A stretch of DNA of 64,000 bases from Liolophura sinensis (lineage: Eukaryota > Mollusca > Polyplacophora > Chitonida > Chitonidae), in contig NC_088302.1 in assembly GCF_032854445.1 (NCBI RefSeq), forward strand, positions 10,223,338 to 10,287,337, in the 5' to 3' direction. The position numbers were made by a program, and so were the translations under genes. The first letter of the stretch is position 1. Each line of letters starts with the position of its first letter. Under the pieces are notes generated by a model. That model was not told the origin of the DNA. It saw nothing but the letters and a program-made list of their open reading frames with translations, and made no database searches. Of the stretch, positions 37,946-49,790 are shown piece by piece.

Positions 37946-38895
37946 GAACTAAACATGCGCCATGTTTTACACAGACAACTTGGAGCACAAAAGGGTTAAT
38001 CCTGGTTTCAGGTCAAGTTGTTGGCACAAACATCCACTTTAGCTGCAAAGTTTCTCTCTTCTCGGGCACTCAAAATTATATGAACCTACAACTTGACAAT
38101 GTGTCATGAACTCGATGCAGAAACAAGTTAATTCGTCACAAAAACATAAATAGGCTTCGTGTGGATTTACATAGCCTTGAATATATGGGTTTCCACTTTT
38201 TTCAGTGTCCTTTTAAAACAATCTTTTGACAAAGATCAATTGAAGCAAATTGAAAGTCAATCAAATCAGTAACTAGAAGGTTATTGCAATCTACAGTTTC
38301 TGAAATTTACGATGGAAAACAACTTTCTTGATAGGGGTTATGAATGGATAGATTTTACATGGCACTATAGTTTTACTCTCCGTTTCTTAAGATTTAATCC
38401 GCCTGATCTGCAGTTTTAAATGAGACATTATTTAGTACAAACACCAATTTGTTATTTAGAAATGATTTATAGTTGTTCTTGTTTCTCTACATTGTCAGTT
38501 TAACCAGAATAATGCGACATGAAAACAAAAAGAGCACATTTGATTAATGATCTTTCTATTCAGATCAGAAACAAGTGGTTAGAACTTTTATGGCATCTTC
38601 TCTATTACATGATTCTCAAAACTCATTTGGCGAATCGAATGTCTCTGAAAAAAATAAATAATTTCTCACTGATCGATGTGATCAATTACAGAAGAATAAT
38701 GTAGCAATTTGCTTTTTTCGTCTGTAATATGGCGACTCCCCTCCCTCTGAAAGGTGTACAAATCTCTCCGAAAGATGCTACCGTTGAAACATGCTTTGTG
38801 AGACAAATGAAAAAGTACAAAATATATAATTTAATACTGTGGAGAGCATGGCATTAAAAGTGTTGGATTAAGATTATTAACCACATTAGGACGTC
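37946..38895. other. Unrecognised intergenic sequence
   Basis: Nothing supportable seen. Confidence 0.4.
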
Positions 38896-38959
38896 TGTAG
38901 ACGCCCGTTGTAAAATAAACTCCCGTAATCTAACAATTTATACTCTACGGGCGTCTACA
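38896..38959. repeat. Perfect 13-bp inverted repeat with 38-base spacer
   Basis: 'tgtagacgcccgt' (38896-38908) and its exact reverse complement 'acgggcgtctaca' (38947-38959) are GC-rich arms around an AT-rich loop. The RNA or DNA could form a hairpin. Function unknown. Confidence 0.85.
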
Positions 38960-39008
38960 ACTATCACCTTCTTGAAAGCATGTATATTTAGGTCAGATCG
39001 TTGACGCC

Positions 39009-39026
39009 GCATTCTGTACAGAATGC
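39009..39026. repeat. Perfect 18-bp palindrome
   Basis: 'gcattctgtacagaatgc' is its own reverse complement. It lies 50 bases right of the inverted repeat at 38896-38959. Confidence 0.9.
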
Positions 39027-40070
39027 AGAGGGACGTTTACGCATAATAAAACTAAGGTACAGCCGTACGGGTACGTAAAAATTATGCCATGTTTGTGTGG
39101 ACATTTAGAGTGTGTTTGTCAGGAATCCTCAAACCAACTGTCCAAATTTACCTCTGGTAAAACCATTCTGTAATCAATATTCAAGCTTTATTATGTTGAG
39201 TACATCCCTTATATGTATTCTATTCATGTCTTTAAAAGCATCAAAGATGGATTAGAAATGAAAAATATACCATTTAGGGTAGCAATCAACTCATACGTCA
39301 TCCTTACAATCGTTTTGAACTACTTACATTCCCCAAACTTGTTCTAAGGATTGATAAAGTTCCTTCTGTTTGTTGGAGTGTTAGGCGGCATAAAACCCAA
39401 ATAATTAGACGTTCGATTTCCGAGGCAAATGTTCTTTCGCGCTAACGTAACCAACAAATAGTTTGTACAGACAATGATGGAAGAGTTCAAAAGTTTTTTG
39501 ATTTATACCTATCAAATTTCCAGTACTCCCTCTTGGTAACAAACGACGTGGAGTAAGGTTTTATTAAGAAGGAGTGTTGCGTTCGATTTTGGAACCTAAG
39601 AAGTTCACGTCGGTGATTTTCAAAGAATCCCAGACAAAGGCTTTAGCTCGAAATAACATTTTTAGAACGTTGTCTTTGGGGTGACATGAAAAAGCTTTAG
39701 CATCCGTCTGGCTGGTTCTCCGCTCAGATGACCAACATGCGTGTCTCGGCATGAGGCACATATACGTTGTCTGACCCACACAATAAATCAATGGTCTTAT
39801 TTCACTTATAGACGTCGACTTTATCCGGCGTTATTCGAATTCACTGGACCGTTTCGACAGATCTGATGAGCTTGTTGATCCAACTTCAGAAGTCTAGAGA
39901 AACATCTTCATACACTTAACTCATACTCCCCACTTCCATATGATGTTATCTGTCAAACAATAGCCGAATCATTCCTGTTAAATTTCAATTCACGATTTCC
40001 ACTCTAGAAGTCATCACTAACCTTAAAAAAACCACACTTTTTCCCTAATTCTTTATAACTTAGCATTAAG
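39027..40070. other. Unrecognised intergenic sequence
   Basis: Nothing supportable seen. Confidence 0.4.
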
Positions 40071-40436
40071 TTTGTATTTATTTACTAATTTACTTATCAG
40101 TGTCTAGTTTGTATATTTGTTTGCTGATTTACTTCATCAGTGTTCAGTTTGTATATTTATTTGCTGATTTACTTGATCAGTGTTCAGTTTGTATGTTTAT
40201 TTGTAATTTACTTCACCATTTTTTAGTTTGTATATTTATTTGCTGAATTACTTGATCAGTGTTCAGTTTGTATATTTATTTGCAGATTTACTTGATCAGT
40301 GTTCAGTTTGTATGTTTATTTGTAATTTACTTCACTATTGTTTAGTTTGTATATTTATTTTCTGATTTACTTGATGAGTGTGCAATTTGTATATTCACTT
40401 GCTGATTTACTTGATCACTGTTCAGTTTGTATATTG
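40071..40436. repeat. 40-bp minisatellite with trimeric higher-order pattern
   Basis: Unit 'tttgtatatttatttgctga' plus 'tttacttgatcagtgttcag', about nine copies. Every third full unit is a shorter 39-bp variant ('tttgtatgtttatttgtaat' type, at about 40187 and 40306), giving an A-A-B order. The first unit is shortened and the last is cut after 'tttgtatatt'. Confidence 0.93.
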
Positions 40437-40477
40437 CTTGTGCCGTTTTCTAGGCGTTGCATTTATTACATATTCAA

Positions 40478-41125
40478 GGATTTGTACTTGTTGCTCACAG
40501 TTCGAATCAGGAAGTATACTTGACATTCGTGGCATATTTCAGGTTCTTCCAGATATTCCAGGATCTGTACTTGTTACGTGTTGTTTATATCACAAAGTTT
40601 ATTTGAGACTTGTGACATATCCCAAGTTCTGAACTTGTTACTTGTAGTTCATATCAAGAAGTATACTTGTGACATATCCCAGGTTTTGTACTTGTTACCT
40701 GCGGTTCATACTAGGAAGTATACTTGAGACTTCTGACATATCCCAGGTTCTGTACTTCATATCAGGAAGTAATCTTGAGACCTGTGACATACTCCAAGAT
40801 TTATACTTGCTACTTGTAGTTCACATCACGACGTATACTTGAGACTCGTGACTTATCCAGGTGTACTTCATATCAGGAAGTATACTAGTGACACATCAAA
40901 GGTTCTGTACTTCTTACTTGTAGTTGATATCAGGAAGTATACTTCAGACTTCTGGCATATACCAGATTCTGTACTTGTTACATGTAGTTCATATGAGGGA
41001 GTGCCATTGAGACTTGTGACAGGTCTCAGGGTTTGTACTTGTTACGTGGAGTTCATATCAGGATGTATACTTGAGACTTGTGACATACCCAAGATTGTGT
41101 ATTTGTTTCTTGTAGTTCACGTACT
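40478..41125. repeat. Degenerate minisatellite, unit about 65-68 bp
   Basis: About nine copies of a unit made of 'ggttctgtacttgttacttg', 'tagttcatatcaggaagtat' and 'acttgagacttgtgacatat' plus 'cccaa'. Some copies lack the 'cttgttacttgtagtt' part. It follows the 40-bp array after only about 40 bases but shares no obvious sequence with it. Confidence 0.88.
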
Positions 41126-41369
41126 TGTGATACAATGTATGTGTCTTATTATATTCACGATATTATGAATAATTATGGATTTAGTACAGGATTTGTACAG
41201 GATTACGTCTTTTTCCGGATGTCTGGTGCATACAATGGTGTATTAACAGAAAAGCATGCATAGTACGATCTTCTAGACTGTCATTCACATACAGTAAGCA
41301 TGTTCCAAACCCACGTCATTTAAAGATCTATTGTCCTGTTGATTTTATGTTATACTTCAATCACTTTTG

Positions 41370-41534
41370 CTCCCCTGCCGTACGTGGGAAGGTCTGCCAT
41401 CAACCTGCGGATTGTCGTGGCTTTCCCCGGGCTCTGCCCGGTTTCCCCTCCCACCATAATGCTGACTGCCGTCGTATAAGTGAAATATTCTTGAGTACGG
41501 CGTAAAACACCAATCAAATAAATAAATAAATAAA
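41370..41534 (+). mobile_element. SINE family B, 5'-truncated copy with target duplication
   Basis: Starts at 'ctcccctgccgtacgtggga' and continues to the (AAAT)n tail. Flanked by 'ttcaatcacttttg' (41356-41369) and 'ttcaatcacgtttg' (41535-41548), 13 of 14 identical. A truncated copy with an intact duplication points to incomplete target-primed reverse transcription. Confidence 0.93.
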
Positions 41535-41548
41535 TTCAATCACGTTTG

Positions 41549-42717
41549 TGATATCTAGGCCGGGCTCTACAAACAGCGTTGTTCTTTATTCTTTGCAATA
41601 ATTCCCAGTCTTAAATCCTCTAAAATTATTAATATAATGCAAAATCCTTGATAAAGTACCAGTATCACTTATGGGAAAATGATATTCGAAAACTGTTTTA
41701 GGAAGTAAACATGATATATGTTTGTGTGAAAAGAATTCGTTTCACGGCTGTCACTCATTCTCACATCGACACGCCTAGTCAGTGTTCTTGATTTCACTTT
41801 CACGAAATAATTTTTCTTTGCTTATTTTAGCGCAAAGAAATCAGTAACAAAAGTTTACAATATCTTTCATGTAAAGTATATAGATGAGCAACGGATGTTT
41901 TCTTCGGCTTTGTTTTTGAATTAAAGAACTAATGGAAGCTAATAACGCATTTATGACATGATTAACAGCGTAATTCACTCTGTCGGCCGTAAGTGCCTCA
42001 TTCGTTCATATTTATCTTAAGTTTAAACTCGAACTTTTCTCTTACCGCCTTGACAGACGCAAAGGGAATGTCTACATATTCCCTCGTTAACACTTTTACC
42101 ATGCTCAGCATGTATAATAATGGCCTTTGTCCTCATCATTTCAACCACAGAAAAAAGCCATTCCTGTCGACTGACAGAGAGAGGAAAGAAACTGCTCGGC
42201 TTTTATTATCTAAAAGAGATGGATGACCATGGCTACTCTCAGGATTCATTTCCTGGACACTCAGCTAAAGGACACGCAACCCACTATAGGATAAAGCCCT
42301 CTGAATGTAGTCAATAAAATACACGATAGCTATTAGAGTAATTGGCAGCTTTGGGGTCTATCTACTTGTTACTTACAAAAAAAACACCGTATATAGGCGC
42401 TTAGATTCCAGTGAACAGGCTTAGATCTAGACAATACGCTAACTTCAGAAATTCGATAATCCAACTGACAGATAAATCTTATGTCATACATGTTCACTGC
42501 ATGGGATATTGTATTGTAACCACCTGTATTTAAGTACACAGTTCGATTCTGCTTTTCAGCCAGTTATCGACTAACTTTAGTTGAAAACTTATTTAGCTAG
42601 AAAAAGACTCTGTACAACGATTTCATGTACTATACCATCCCTTGCAAATATAAAATTGATCGAATTCCATATTTAATAGTTAAGCATTGTCGTGTACATT
42701 TAGAAAGAAATATTCTC
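41549..42717. other. Unrecognised intergenic sequence
   Basis: The overlapping open frames at 41993-42226 and 42120-42317 are anonymous. Confidence 0.4.
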
Positions 42718-42743
42718 GTTGATTTATTGATTTATTTATTGAT

Positions 42744-42802
<59 letters not shown>

Positions 42803-42903
42803 TTTCACTGATGTTTTAGAATAATGCGGAATAATGCGGCCAGCATTATGATGGGTGAAAACCGTAAAAGAGCCAGGGGGAAACCAAGGACCATCCACTC
42901 TGT
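42718..42903 (-). mobile_element. SINE family B, minus orientation, with expanded (TTTA)n tail
   Basis: Starts with 'gatttattgatttattt' and a long (TTTA)n array to about 42804, then 'actgatgttttagaataatg', 'gcggccagcattatgatggg' and 'gagccagggggaaaccaagg'. This is the reverse complement of the family B 3' half with an internal deletion. Confidence 0.88.
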
Positions 42904-44936
42904 AAGTCCTGTGAATTGCAAAACGACTTAACTCACTTTGGGAGTTGGACGAAACTTCGAAGTCCTAGTTCTCAGCAATGATATCTATTTTGCTATGTTC
43001 GTCTGGGTTCCATTTAATTCTTTGACTGCATGATACGTATATATTCTGTGAAGCGCATTTTTGTGAAGATTCATGCAAACAACAATCTAACTGAAAATAA
43101 GTCATGTGGTGGAATATCAGCAGTTATGAGAGATCACATGTCAATCATCCCGACGGCGTTCGTGCTTCGCTTTATGTCTGTCTCTTTCCATTACACATTT
43201 CTGAACATTTACGAGGCGAGCAGCACATTTCCTGGACGGAGATTTGAAGAGTCTCCAGCGTTCTGTCTTTTTGCTGTATCGCGTTCCGTCTGATCCATGT
43301 GTGGATTGCAGCAAGTATAAAATGACTGACATTTATAGGTATCTCTTTCGTGTTTGAACTGGACTGTGTTAAACATGTTAAATTTTGGACCTGAAATAAT
43401 GCTACTCTGTTATATGTTTCTAGTTTTCTGTCCAACGAAAATATTTCCATTTTTTCGAACATTATCAGGCAGGGAAGTTCTAGCGCACGGCAAAGTTATC
43501 GTACTGCGTGATCTTATTGGTAGAGTGTGGGGTTTCACTTCGGTTGATAAACTGATTTTCCCAGTTTTATCTTCATCGATATATTAGGTATGGTATCATA
43601 CATACGTGTGAAAAGATAATAATGTCTATTTGTATCCATCTATTACAAATTAGCACATTGTGAATTTGAAATGGACAACATTCTTGTGTCTGGGTTGTAT
43701 TTTAGAAAAACTAAGAGACATTTCGTTTTCTATGTGGTTCTGTGTGAAATGTAATCCTTGAGCAGTTTCGGATTGAATTTAATTTGTTTTTAACTCTTAT
43801 GTGATTCTTCTGTTTATAAATGTCAGCTCTGTGTGGTCGAGTGTCTTTTAGCAATCTATTAGATAAGCAAGCATCATTTTACTTGAACGTAAAAACGGTC
43901 TTTAAGAAAAGAAAATCTTTAGCGTATTGAAGTTCTTTTAACCTTCGAGGAAAACAAAATACTTAAAAAGCAGAGAAGAGACTAAATTTTTGGCAAATGG
44001 TCTCACGTAAATGATGAAATCCGTAATTGCGTGAGGACAATTTACTGTTTCCTGGTTTCGGCATATTATTTCTGCACGATGTGGCTGTATTACAGCTGAA
44101 GTGGCGTTAAGCTATAACCATTCATTCATGCATATATTCCATCAGGCAAGCAGTTTGTTAAATACTTGTGAAGGGTGATGAACCGTTACTACAAATGGCA
44201 CAACCAGTCTGGCCCACATTGATGAGTTCTCATGTAAATCTACTGGTGTCACATCCGACTCCAATGATGAGGTTATACAAGGACTCTCCCTAAACCTAGC
44301 AGGATATGTGATAGCCCATCGTGCCTCATTAGCCTCGAAAATATCTTTCAAAATATAAATACATGTAAAGCCATATTAAGTCAGGTATCTTTGGACCATG
44401 TATAAGCCTATCTATGGTTGGCGCCACATTATAACACTGCCTAAAACATTATCAACTGATGGCTATGAGTTACCACCATGATCTGCCATGTTCACTCCCA
44501 ACGTATTGCTGGTCACCGTCCAACAGGTGCATTGTTTAGGACTACGGCGTCAAAAAAAAGAAATAAGTAAACATCATGGCGAGAAACCTTGCTCGGTAAC
44601 ACGGATGAGATGTGATCAGAACGGAAATGAATTAAATGTTTGTTTAACAAAAGCAAGCAATTATTTTATAATTAGTTATTTGTTTTCAGATAAACTAATA
44701 TTCTTATTGAGATAAAGTTACTTGGGCCAAATTTAGCAGAAGTTTTCTCCGTCTCAGAAGAGATGAATGTGTCAGTATAAACAGTTTTTGTTTTACCCAG
44801 GCTGGGTAAATAGTTTTCTATTTCTCTTATCGTTTTCTTGCTTTTTTTTCTTGGAGGGTTTATTGTCGCCTTCAACACTATTCCGGTCGACCATACTGAT
44901 GATGTCTCTCTCAAGCATGTCGGTCTGGCATGCTGA

Positions 44937-45275
44937 AATATTTAATACATGCTGCTTCATCGTAACTCTATGCTGAAATCACTAGTCATTACACCTCAGC
45001 CAGTCACAGTATATTAACAACGGGTCAACAGTAACTTAATATACCCCCATACACATCAGACTAATCCACAGAAGTAACCATATTAACTATGTAAAAAACG
45101 TTGATACCATTCTACTGGAGATTAAATCGTATTCAGTGCGGAAGCTTTGAGCACTCGGTCATGGCAGTGCCGCAGGTTCTGGGTTGAATATGAATGTATT
45201 ATTACCACTGTCTGTGTAAGGCAGTCATGTAATGTGTAAACAACAGTATACAAAGCCAGTCTGGACCAAAGAAAG
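44937..45275 (+). repeat. Near-identical block of the duplication, possible old family A-like SINE
   Basis: About ten differences from 53808-54147. It contains 'gtcacagtatattaacaacg' plus 'ggtcaac', which resembles the family A core, and 'tcatggcagtgccgcaggtt' plus 'ctgggttgaat', which could be a decayed tRNA-like head. The SINE link is tentative. Confidence 0.55.
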
Positions 45276-46562
45276 CGCATATTAGTGGGGAAATTTCAAA
45301 ACGGAAAATGAGAGCTCATGATTCAGTGCTAGACTCTGCTCGCCAGTACTTATTATCTGATTCGAAAAGTGCAGTTTATCTGTCAGTATCAGACGTCTAC
45401 AACTTTAATCACCCAAGTGATGACGGTCACATAAAATCATTAATCATCATCCTTTGATAACAGTGTTCTAACCTGGAAACAGAATACCAGAACATACAAA
45501 TACAACCCTAAGCCTCGTACTGACTTATCGAGGTTTGGATGGAATACTTACTTGGAAAATCCTAATTAATACAAACGCGGCTTTGTAAGGAACAGAACCA
45601 GGAATACGATAAGTTTTTCCTTGTTCACCCAGCTATTCATAGTCTTTGTGAAAATGCCGACTATAAAATCATGTTCACGTACATTTAGTTTTCAGTCACC
45701 CTTGCCGTGACTTTTTCAGGGTGACAGAGATACTAAACTACAAACAACTACAAAGGACAAAAAAATCTTTACCTTAACTAGTCTGTGTTTTTCAAGTAGA
45801 GACTTTCCTGTTAAACTTTAAAATGGAACTGAGTGACAGTGTTGTTGTATTATAATAATAATACACCATGGTGCATGGAAATCGATCTCTTTATGATAGA
45901 GTGGCAGCATGGGGTTCGTGGGCGTGTAAAGTGCTAGTATTTAAAGCATTTTAATGAACAGTTAAAATAAAATGCGAACTGAGGTAGATTGACAAGCTGT
46001 CAGGCTTCACTGGTTACGTATGACCATTTGCCATCTATCACAATATCGTACTTTCTATGATGTAGTCGTGGCAAATATTGTCTGGGCAACAGAATGTCAA
46101 AACATAATATCAACCTTCGAGAAATGTCGAGAGATCTTAAATGAACTCGATGTTTTTTCGCCGAAGCTGTCGATTGTATTTAACTAGAGGCAGGAATTTA
46201 AAGTTGTATCCGCATGGAGACAAAAAAAGAGACAACTCTTATCCAGGGCTTTTCAAATAAGTTTACGAAATGAAATTATGTTTTAAATTCAAGCACAGCT
46301 TACTTTCTTAACACACACTATTTAACCGGAGAGTGACCTCAAGGAAGGTAATTTGATGCAGCCCTATTGACGCCTGGTGACATATTAACTGCACGTTGGA
46401 ACAGGTTGAGTGTTTAGTTTTTAATAATAGGAGAGAGAACATATCAACGTTTCATCAACACAACCAAAATCGAACCTCAATCAGAGAATGACGCAAAGTA
46501 GTCAAGACCAGTATAAAAAAGAAAGTCATTCACCGGCTCTTTCATTTCTGCTACACATAATA

Positions 46563-46592
46563 CAGTTGCATGTATTGATGTACATGCAACTG
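46563..46592. repeat. Perfect hairpin: 12-bp stem, 6-base loop
   Basis: 'cagttgcatgta', loop 'ttgatg', 'tacatgcaactg'. Inside the left copy of the duplication; the right copy does not keep it. Confidence 0.9.
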
Positions 46593-47088
46593 CATCGCAC
46601 TCGCCAGAGAATGCGCACCCGGTCCTACATAAGCGCAAGTCGTTAACAGAGTTGTCACAATCGAAGATATTCCATGTGTCAAAGGCCTTAGCTTTCGACT
46701 GATCCAGACTGTGCTTCGTTCCTAGCCAGACCCGAGGCCAATCAGATGGAGACTTCTAATTTATCTCACGGGAGATCCACGGCAACCTTGCCTTCCTACA
46801 TCATTGAATTCTGCTGACCGCTTTTCTTCATAAGATTCCGTCCCATTTTCGTACTTTATATCTACTTTCTTAGTTCTTTGGTATTTTGTGTTAAACCTCC
46901 TTTGGGAATTGGCCTAACGATTATTGACCCGGAACATCCTTATTGGTTAACGGTTGGTATACGAATGCCTGTTTCGACGCAATTAGATTGCCTAATCTAA
47001 GGAAAGTTACCATTTATTAGACGCAACTAAGTGTTGCTAAAGTTGGATCCCACAGTTATTTCATATGACCTCGGCATGGTTGCTTTGT

Positions 47089-47109
47089 GGGGGGGGGGGG
47101 GGGGGGGGG
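47089..47109. repeat. Poly-G tract (21 G)
   Basis: A homopolymer in the left copy. The right copy has 'gttttttagaagacgagg' at the same place. Its length is unreliable. Confidence 0.95.
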
Positions 47110-48000
47110 CAGTTTTCATGGCAACGACTGGCCAACTACGTGCAACGTGAGAGCAAAATGGTCAAAACTGCCGAAAACTAAAACTACAAAATTTAGAGTA
47201 TGTCGAGGTTCACAACTTCGTCGCTGAAATACAATTAGTGTGCGGTTATTTCTTTTCCCTAGTCAATATTTATATCATACCCAATTACAATAATACCACG
47301 TGCCCATGGGCGATGCCGTAGTGGCTCATTACAGACATCCTAACGGAAGAATACACAACCTATGTTTTCCGGAGTGTTAGATCGCATCTGTAATGACTAC
47401 TGTTTTTCTGACACTTTTGTCCTTAGTATCATCAGTGTCGTCCTTATTTTTCCATCTTCACACCACACACGGTCTCTAAGGTTATTAGCGACCATCTTCA
47501 GCCAAGGGAGAGAACTCTTGCAGCAAAATAAAAACTACAGAGATCGGGGAGTCATGTACATTTATAGACAATGGCTTACAGTTTACCTTGAGCAAATGTA
47601 AAACGGCGAATAAAAAGTTAGCAGAGTGAAATCAGACGACAGTATTGACAACATGGTGAGCTCCAATTTCCTGCAATTACCACGCTCGGCATATCAGCAA
47701 TTGCTCCTCACTGAAGAGAGTTCAAAAAATCGTGCAAGTTTTAAAAACTAGCTTCATGTTAACAAACTACGACGACTTTTTCCTTGACAGTTTCCGATCT
47801 CTGTGGAATAAGGTCAGTTTTTAACACGCGATGTTAAAAGAAGCGCGTAGATGAAGCAATTAAAGGAGCAACATGTTGACTTCACAACTGCATGTTATGT
47901 GTACATCACCGATCCGTGATACTCTTTGCCTTGCAGTTGTCTCCTAGTTCACAGCAATATATACTCTGTTTCATTTTGAATAACTAAGACAATAAGATTA

Positions 48001-48547
48001 GGGGCCGGTTTTATGAAGTTTCTTATTGTTTAAGTAAAAGAAAGCTAAAATTTGAAATAAGATTCATAATACAGATAACCTAAAACCATGTGTAAATATA
48101 ATTTCATTTATTTTTTTTTACATTTTTTTAAAAGTGTTGAAAGGCATTCAAACATCTGCATTCTATTTTTGGCTTTGTGGGCAATACTGACGGTATTTTG
48201 GAACTCTGGACGTCACATCACGTTTTTTCCTGATATTCACTAAAAGGAATTTTGGAGAACATTATTTCAGTAATCTTTACGCATGGGTTAAAAGAGTTGT
48301 TGCAGCATTCAGTGTCGTGTTTAAAGTCGGAAAAACTTCCTGTGACGTCAGAGTTTCTAACCTCTGATAATATGGTCCATAAAGCCCACCTTAGAATTCA
48401 CAGGTTTAAACATCTTTAACTCTCTTCACAAAATCTAAAAAAACAAATGAAACTATATTTATGCACAGTTTTACGTGGCGTGTATGATGAACCTTACTTC
48501 ACATTTCAGCTTTCTTTCATTTTAAGTAGCCCTTAGCTAAGTGCACT
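48001..48547. mobile_element. MITE-like insertion with about 40-bp imperfect terminal inverted repeats
   Basis: The arm at 48030-48068 ('ttaagtaaaagaaagctaaa' and on) pairs with the reverse complement of 48485-48524 ('tgatgaaccttacttcacat' and on), about 80% by eye. The left end 'ggggccggttttatgaag' and the right-side 'cccttagctaagtgc' look like MITE ends. No coding sequence lies between the arms. The matching place in the right copy of the duplication lacks it, so it inserted after the duplication. Confidence 0.75.
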
Positions 48548-49195
48548 TTAAATCTCTACAACATAGGTCGTCTTGGTAATCAAGAATAAACTTGGCTAAG
48601 TGTGCCTCAATAAAAGACCCTAGTCACGAAAATAGCCCATGTTCTTTAATACTTTATACAACATCAGCTGTAAATATATTTACTGGATGTGAAAAAGTCG
48701 AGAAGTTACCAAGCAAATTCACTCGAGGTACTGTCCTTGGCAGGTTAGGAAAATCCACAAGAATTTACTACGGAATTCTAAACAACTGCTTGACACCGAA
48801 ATTTTTTATATTGGTTAAAAGATTCACACGCTTTATGATTATTCCAACAAATATACTACATTTTTTTCTGTCCCACCCAATGATCAGTAACATCTGTAAC
48901 CATGCAGACGTGATGATGAAATCAAGTGATGGATCGTGGAATACGGCATACTAACGGCATTCTCCCACTGTTACAGACAGAGTATCTAAACAGACATTCC
49001 GAGGACAAATCACCAGGGGTGAGGAAAAGCGTGATAATTCACTTTGCCGTCTAGTGAAGAACTACCAGTGCTGCGAGGAGGCCGTAAAGGACAGGTCATG
49101 ATCTCCAGCCTTTGCTATACATCGATTCTTTACAGCCAGCAAATCATCAATATGCCGGTTATTGAATAAAAAAGATCAGCCAGAATGGGGGCACC

Positions 49196-49790
49196 ATTTG
49201 TACACATCGTAGCCTACAGCACAATTCGTACATATCGTAGCATACACCATAATTTGTACACACCGTAGCATACAACACAATTCGTACACATTGTAGCATA
49301 CAAGACAATTTGTACACATCGTAGCACACAGCACAATTCGTGCACATTGCAGCATACGACACAGTTTGTATACACCGTAGCATACAACACAATTCGTACA
49401 TATTGCAACATACAACACAAATTGTACACATCGTAGCATACACCACAGTTTGCACACATTAGGCCGTAATTGAGAAGGTCTGCCAACAACCAGCGGATGG
49501 TCGTGGGTTTCCCCGGGCTTTGCGCGTTTTCCTTCCACCATAATGCTGGCCACCGTCGCATAAGTGAAATATTCTTGAGTACGGCGTAAATCACCAATCA
49601 AATAAATAAATAAATTGTACACATTGTATATACATCACAATTTGTTCACATCGTAGCATACAGCACAATTTGCACAATTTGTATACATTTCAGCATACAG
49701 CATAACTCGTACACATCGTAGGATGCACCACAATTTGTACACATTGTAGCATACAACACAATTTGTACATATTGTAACATACAACCAATA
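49196..49790. repeat. 28-bp minisatellite interrupted by a SINE
   Basis: Unit 'ttcgtacacatcgtagcata' plus 'caacacaa', about 9-10 copies before the SINE and about 6 after. The period is not a multiple of three and the unit has no stop on the minus strand in any frame. This produces long overlapping minus-strand open frames, which are not genes. Confidence 0.95.
49462..49613 (+). mobile_element. SINE family B, 5'-truncated, inside the 28-bp array
   Basis: Runs from 'ggccgtaattgagaaggtct' to (AAAT)n. Flanks 'tgcacacatt' and 'tgtacacatt' are a candidate target duplication, but the tandem array makes this ambiguous. Confidence 0.93.

Larger units (their letters stand above)
42925..49096 (+). repeat. 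Segmental duplication, left copy
   Basis: Collinear with 52565-58835 in direct orientation. Anchors: 'ttatgtctgtctctttccat' (about 43170) with 'ttatatctgtctctttccat' (about 52885); 'aatatttaatacatgctgct' (44937 and 53808); 'ggagtgttagatcgcatctg' (about 47371 and 56721); 'gggtgaggaaaagcgtgata' (about 49018 and 58763). Identity is uneven: roughly 97% by eye over 44937-45275, about 90% over 47240-47480, and much lower elsewhere. No conserved open frame was found. A MITE (48001-48547) and a degenerate family B SINE 3' end (about 44485-44575) lie inside it. Confidence 0.9.

Noticed and set aside
40839-41168. 109-codon plus-strand open frame
   Set aside because: It reads through the degenerate 65-bp minisatellite and has no independent coding signal.
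47362-47601. 79-codon open frame whose start is conserved in the right duplication copy (near 56711)
   Set aside because: Differences between the copies nearly all change amino acids, and the right copy is frameshifted and stops early. High identity here looks non-coding.
49159-49622. Long overlapping minus-strand open frames up to 148 codons
   Set aside because: They are produced by a stop-free 28-bp tandem repeat and run into a SINE.
40071-49790. Regular direct repeats that could suggest CRISPR-like arrays
   Set aside because: Units are contiguous without unique spacers, in eukaryotic DNA with no cas genes. They are minisatellites.
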